A DNA stretch of 7,835 nucleotides from Peptostreptococcaceae bacterium. Lineage in GTDB: Bacteria > Bacillota_A > Clostridia > Peptostreptococcales > Anaerovoracaceae. Both the position numbers and the translations under genes were made by a program. The notes under the pieces were generated by a model, which saw only the letters and a program-made list of their open reading frames with translations, made no database searches and was not told where the DNA came from. This document shows positions 6,630 through 7,835 of the stretch, piece by piece. Within the stretch, counting starts at the first letter, position 1. Every line of letters starts with the position of its first letter. The stretch is from positions 1 to 7,835 of the forward strand of contig JAENWH010000073.1 of NCBI GenBank assembly GCA_016650135.1, in the 5' to 3' direction.

Positions 6630-6750
6630 TTCCCCGTAGGGAAAAATCTGTCGGTAGAATTGTCGATTTTTATTGTCAGGATTGTCCCGTAGGCACAAAA
6701 GAAAGATGTTTTTGTTTTTTATCTATCAGCCGTTGGTTCCTAACGGAACC
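6630..6750. repeat. Cluster of short palindromes with CGTAGG / CCTAACGG cores
   Basis: Three related palindromes stand within about 120 bases: TTCCC-CGTA-GGGAA (6630-6643), TGTCCC-GTA-GGCACA with one internal C-C mismatch (6683-6697), and a perfect GGTTCC-TAAC-GGAACC (6735-6750). The phrase CTGTCGGTAGAAT (6648-6660) lies between the first two, and a second short phrase, TATCAGCCGTTGG (6724-6736), leads into the third. The recurring core and spacing resemble the dispersed palindromic intergenic repeats common in Bacteroidetes genomes. The comparison is from general knowledge and cannot be tested in one window. The arrangement is not a CRISPR array, because the units differ in sequence and spacing. 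Confidence 0.6.
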
Positions 6751-6860
6751 ATTAAACAAAATTCTAACAACCTCTAAACAGTTTCTCAATGTTTTTAACT
6801 AATTGATATTGAAAATTATAAATTCATATGAGAAACATTAGTTTTTTATAAATACTTATT
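6751..6860 (+). promoter_or_regulatory. A+T-rich 5' leader of the GH2 gene
   Basis: The 110 bases before the GH2 start are strongly A+T-rich with no open frame and no good match to the Bacteroidetes TTTG / TAnnTTTG promoter. There is no Shine-Dalgarno sequence before the ATG at 6861, only TTATAAATACTTATT, as expected for this phylum. The GH2 promoter probably lies here or within the palindrome cluster upstream, but I cannot place it. Confidence 0.3.
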
Positions 6861-7835
6861 ATGAGAAAAACAATATACCTGATACTAATTGCACAATTAT
6901 ATCTTTTATTACCTGTTTTTGCCATTCAATCGCCCAGGCATACCGAACTTCTGAATTTCGACTGGAAATTCATGAAAGGTGATTCTATTCCTGCATTTAC
7001 CGAATGGTTTGATGATTCAAAATGGGAAACAGTGCAATTGCCCCATGACGCGTCCATTGGTGAAAATTTTAGTAATAAAGAGTCAACAAGCGAAAACGGA
7101 TGGCTCCCTTATGGTAAAGGTTGGTATCGTAAATATTTTGAAATCCCTGCTGACTCAAAACAGAAAAAGGTTTTTATCAGTTTTGACGGCGTTTACCGGG
7201 CTGCCGAGGTATGGTGTAATGGAGTTTATCTTGGCAAGCAGTTAAATGGTTATATCGGGTTTGAATACGATATAACCAGGGAAATTAAGTTCGGAAAACA
7301 AAATGTGATTGCTGTAAAATATGATAATACAGTAAAAGGAACTTCTAGATGGTATACCGGTGAAGGAATTTATCGGGATGTTTGGCTGAAAATAACTGAT
7401 AAGCTGTATATTCCTCAATATGGCACGTATATAACCACTCCTGTGGTTAATAAGGGAAAGGCATTGGCAAAAGTGGAAACGAATGTTGTTAACGAGTACA
7501 ACGAAAGAAGAACATGCCGGTTAGTAACAGAAATAATAGCACCTGATGGTAAAAAAGTAACTGAGTTTACATCTGTTGTACCAATAAATTCCGGAGAAAA
7601 TTATCTGTTTCATCAGGAAATTGAGATACCTGCACCAATGCTATGGTCTTTTGATACCCCTAACATATACAAAGCGGTTTCGAAAGTTTATGCTGACGAT
7701 AATCAACTCGATGAATATGAGACTACGTTTGGTATTCGTGAAATCAGCATGACCCCTGACAAAGGATTGTTAGTCAATGGGAAAAAAGTGATTGCTAAAG
7801 GAGGTGATATGCATCATGACCTCGGATGTATTGGA
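6861..7835 (+). CDS. Secreted GH2 beta-glycosidase (beta-galactosidase-like), 5' part, runs off the window
   Basis: The ATG at 6861 opens a frame of 325 codons that continues to the last base, so the C-terminal half is missing. Residues 1-21 are a signal peptide (RK, hydrophobic core, ending PVFA). The GH2 sugar-binding jelly roll covers about 28-180, with VQLPHDASI (58-66), GWYRKYFEIP (87-96), FDGVYRAAEVWCNGVYLG (108-125) and SRWYTGEGIYRDVWL (162-176). The Ig-like domain covers about 181-295 (LWSFDTPNIY 261-270, FGIREI 290-295). The TIM barrel starts at NGKKVIAKGGDMHHDLG (306-322), which matches the first strand and HHD loop of beta-galactosidase-like GH2 proteins. Both catalytic glutamates lie beyond the window, so substrate (beta-galactoside, glucuronide or mannoside) cannot be settled. 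It would remove a terminal beta-linked sugar outside the cytoplasm and so complement the GH27 enzyme. The 700-base gap before it suggests separate expression. Confidence 0.93.
   Translation, partial: MRKTIYLILIAQLYLLLPVFAIQSPRHTELLNFDWKFMKGDSIPAFTEWFDDSKWETVQLPHDASIGENFSNKESTSENGWLPYGKGWYRKYFEIPADSKQKKVFISFDGVYRAAEVWCNGVYLGKQLNGYIGFEYDITREIKFGKQNVIAVKYDNTVKGTSRWYTGEGIYRDVWLKITDKLYIPQYGTYITTPVVNKGKALAKVETNVVNEYNERRTCRLVTEIIAPDGKKVTEFTSVVPINSGENYLFHQEIEIPAPMLWSFDTPNIYKAVSKVYADDNQLDEYETTFGIREISMTPDKGLLVNGKKVIAKGGDMHHDLGCIG

Noticed and set aside
6630..6750. CRISPR array
   Set aside because: The palindromic units differ in sequence, are too short and have no uniform spacers.
6979..7245. 88-codon + strand frame inside the GH2 gene
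   Set aside because: It is out of frame with the GH2 coding sequence that starts at 6861 and carries continuous GH2 motifs.

Overview
The window looks like part of a carbohydrate-utilisation cluster from a member of the Bacteroidetes, most likely Bacteroidales or Marinilabiliales. This is inferred from the A+T-rich DNA with little Shine-Dalgarno signal, the secreted proteins whose signal peptides end in forms such as GSGQ, the type of glycosidases present (He_PIG-GH27, GH2, a six-hairpin glycosidase) and a G+C-bearing palindromic repeat in the long gap. No rRNA, marker gene or SusC/SusD pair is present, so the assignment stays at phylum/order level.

Layout: every gene is on the + strand. Bases 1-4490 hold four closely spaced genes (gaps of 28, 31 and 24 bases), probably one transcript: the 3' part of a right-handed beta-helix protein, a ROK-family sugar kinase that lacks the usual zinc cysteines, a secreted six-hairpin (alpha/alpha)6-barrel glycosidase of uncertain family, and a secreted alpha/beta-hydrolase-fold protein whose nucleophile elbow has lost the expected serine. 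After a 98-base gap comes a secreted GH27 enzyme (4589-6160) with an N-terminal Ig-like He_PIG module. A 700-base gap follows (6161-6860). It contains a weak terminator-like hairpin, what looks like the frameshifted N-terminus of a lost secreted protein, several hairpins and a cluster of CGTAGG/CCTAACGG palindromes. A secreted GH2 glycosidase begins at 6861 and runs off the right edge; it covers the sugar-binding domain, the Ig-like domain and the first strand of the TIM barrel.

How they may work together (inference): the beta-helix, six-hairpin, GH27 and GH2 proteins would dismantle a branched glycan outside the cytoplasm, with GH27 and GH2 acting as exo-enzymes on alpha- and beta-linked terminal sugars. 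The cytoplasmic ROK kinase would phosphorylate a released hexose. The hydrolase-like protein may be a binding protein or a pseudoenzyme. The substrate cannot be read from this window. The GH27 active site keeps both catalytic aspartates but changes two galactose-contacting positions, so plain alpha-galactosidase activity should not be assumed.
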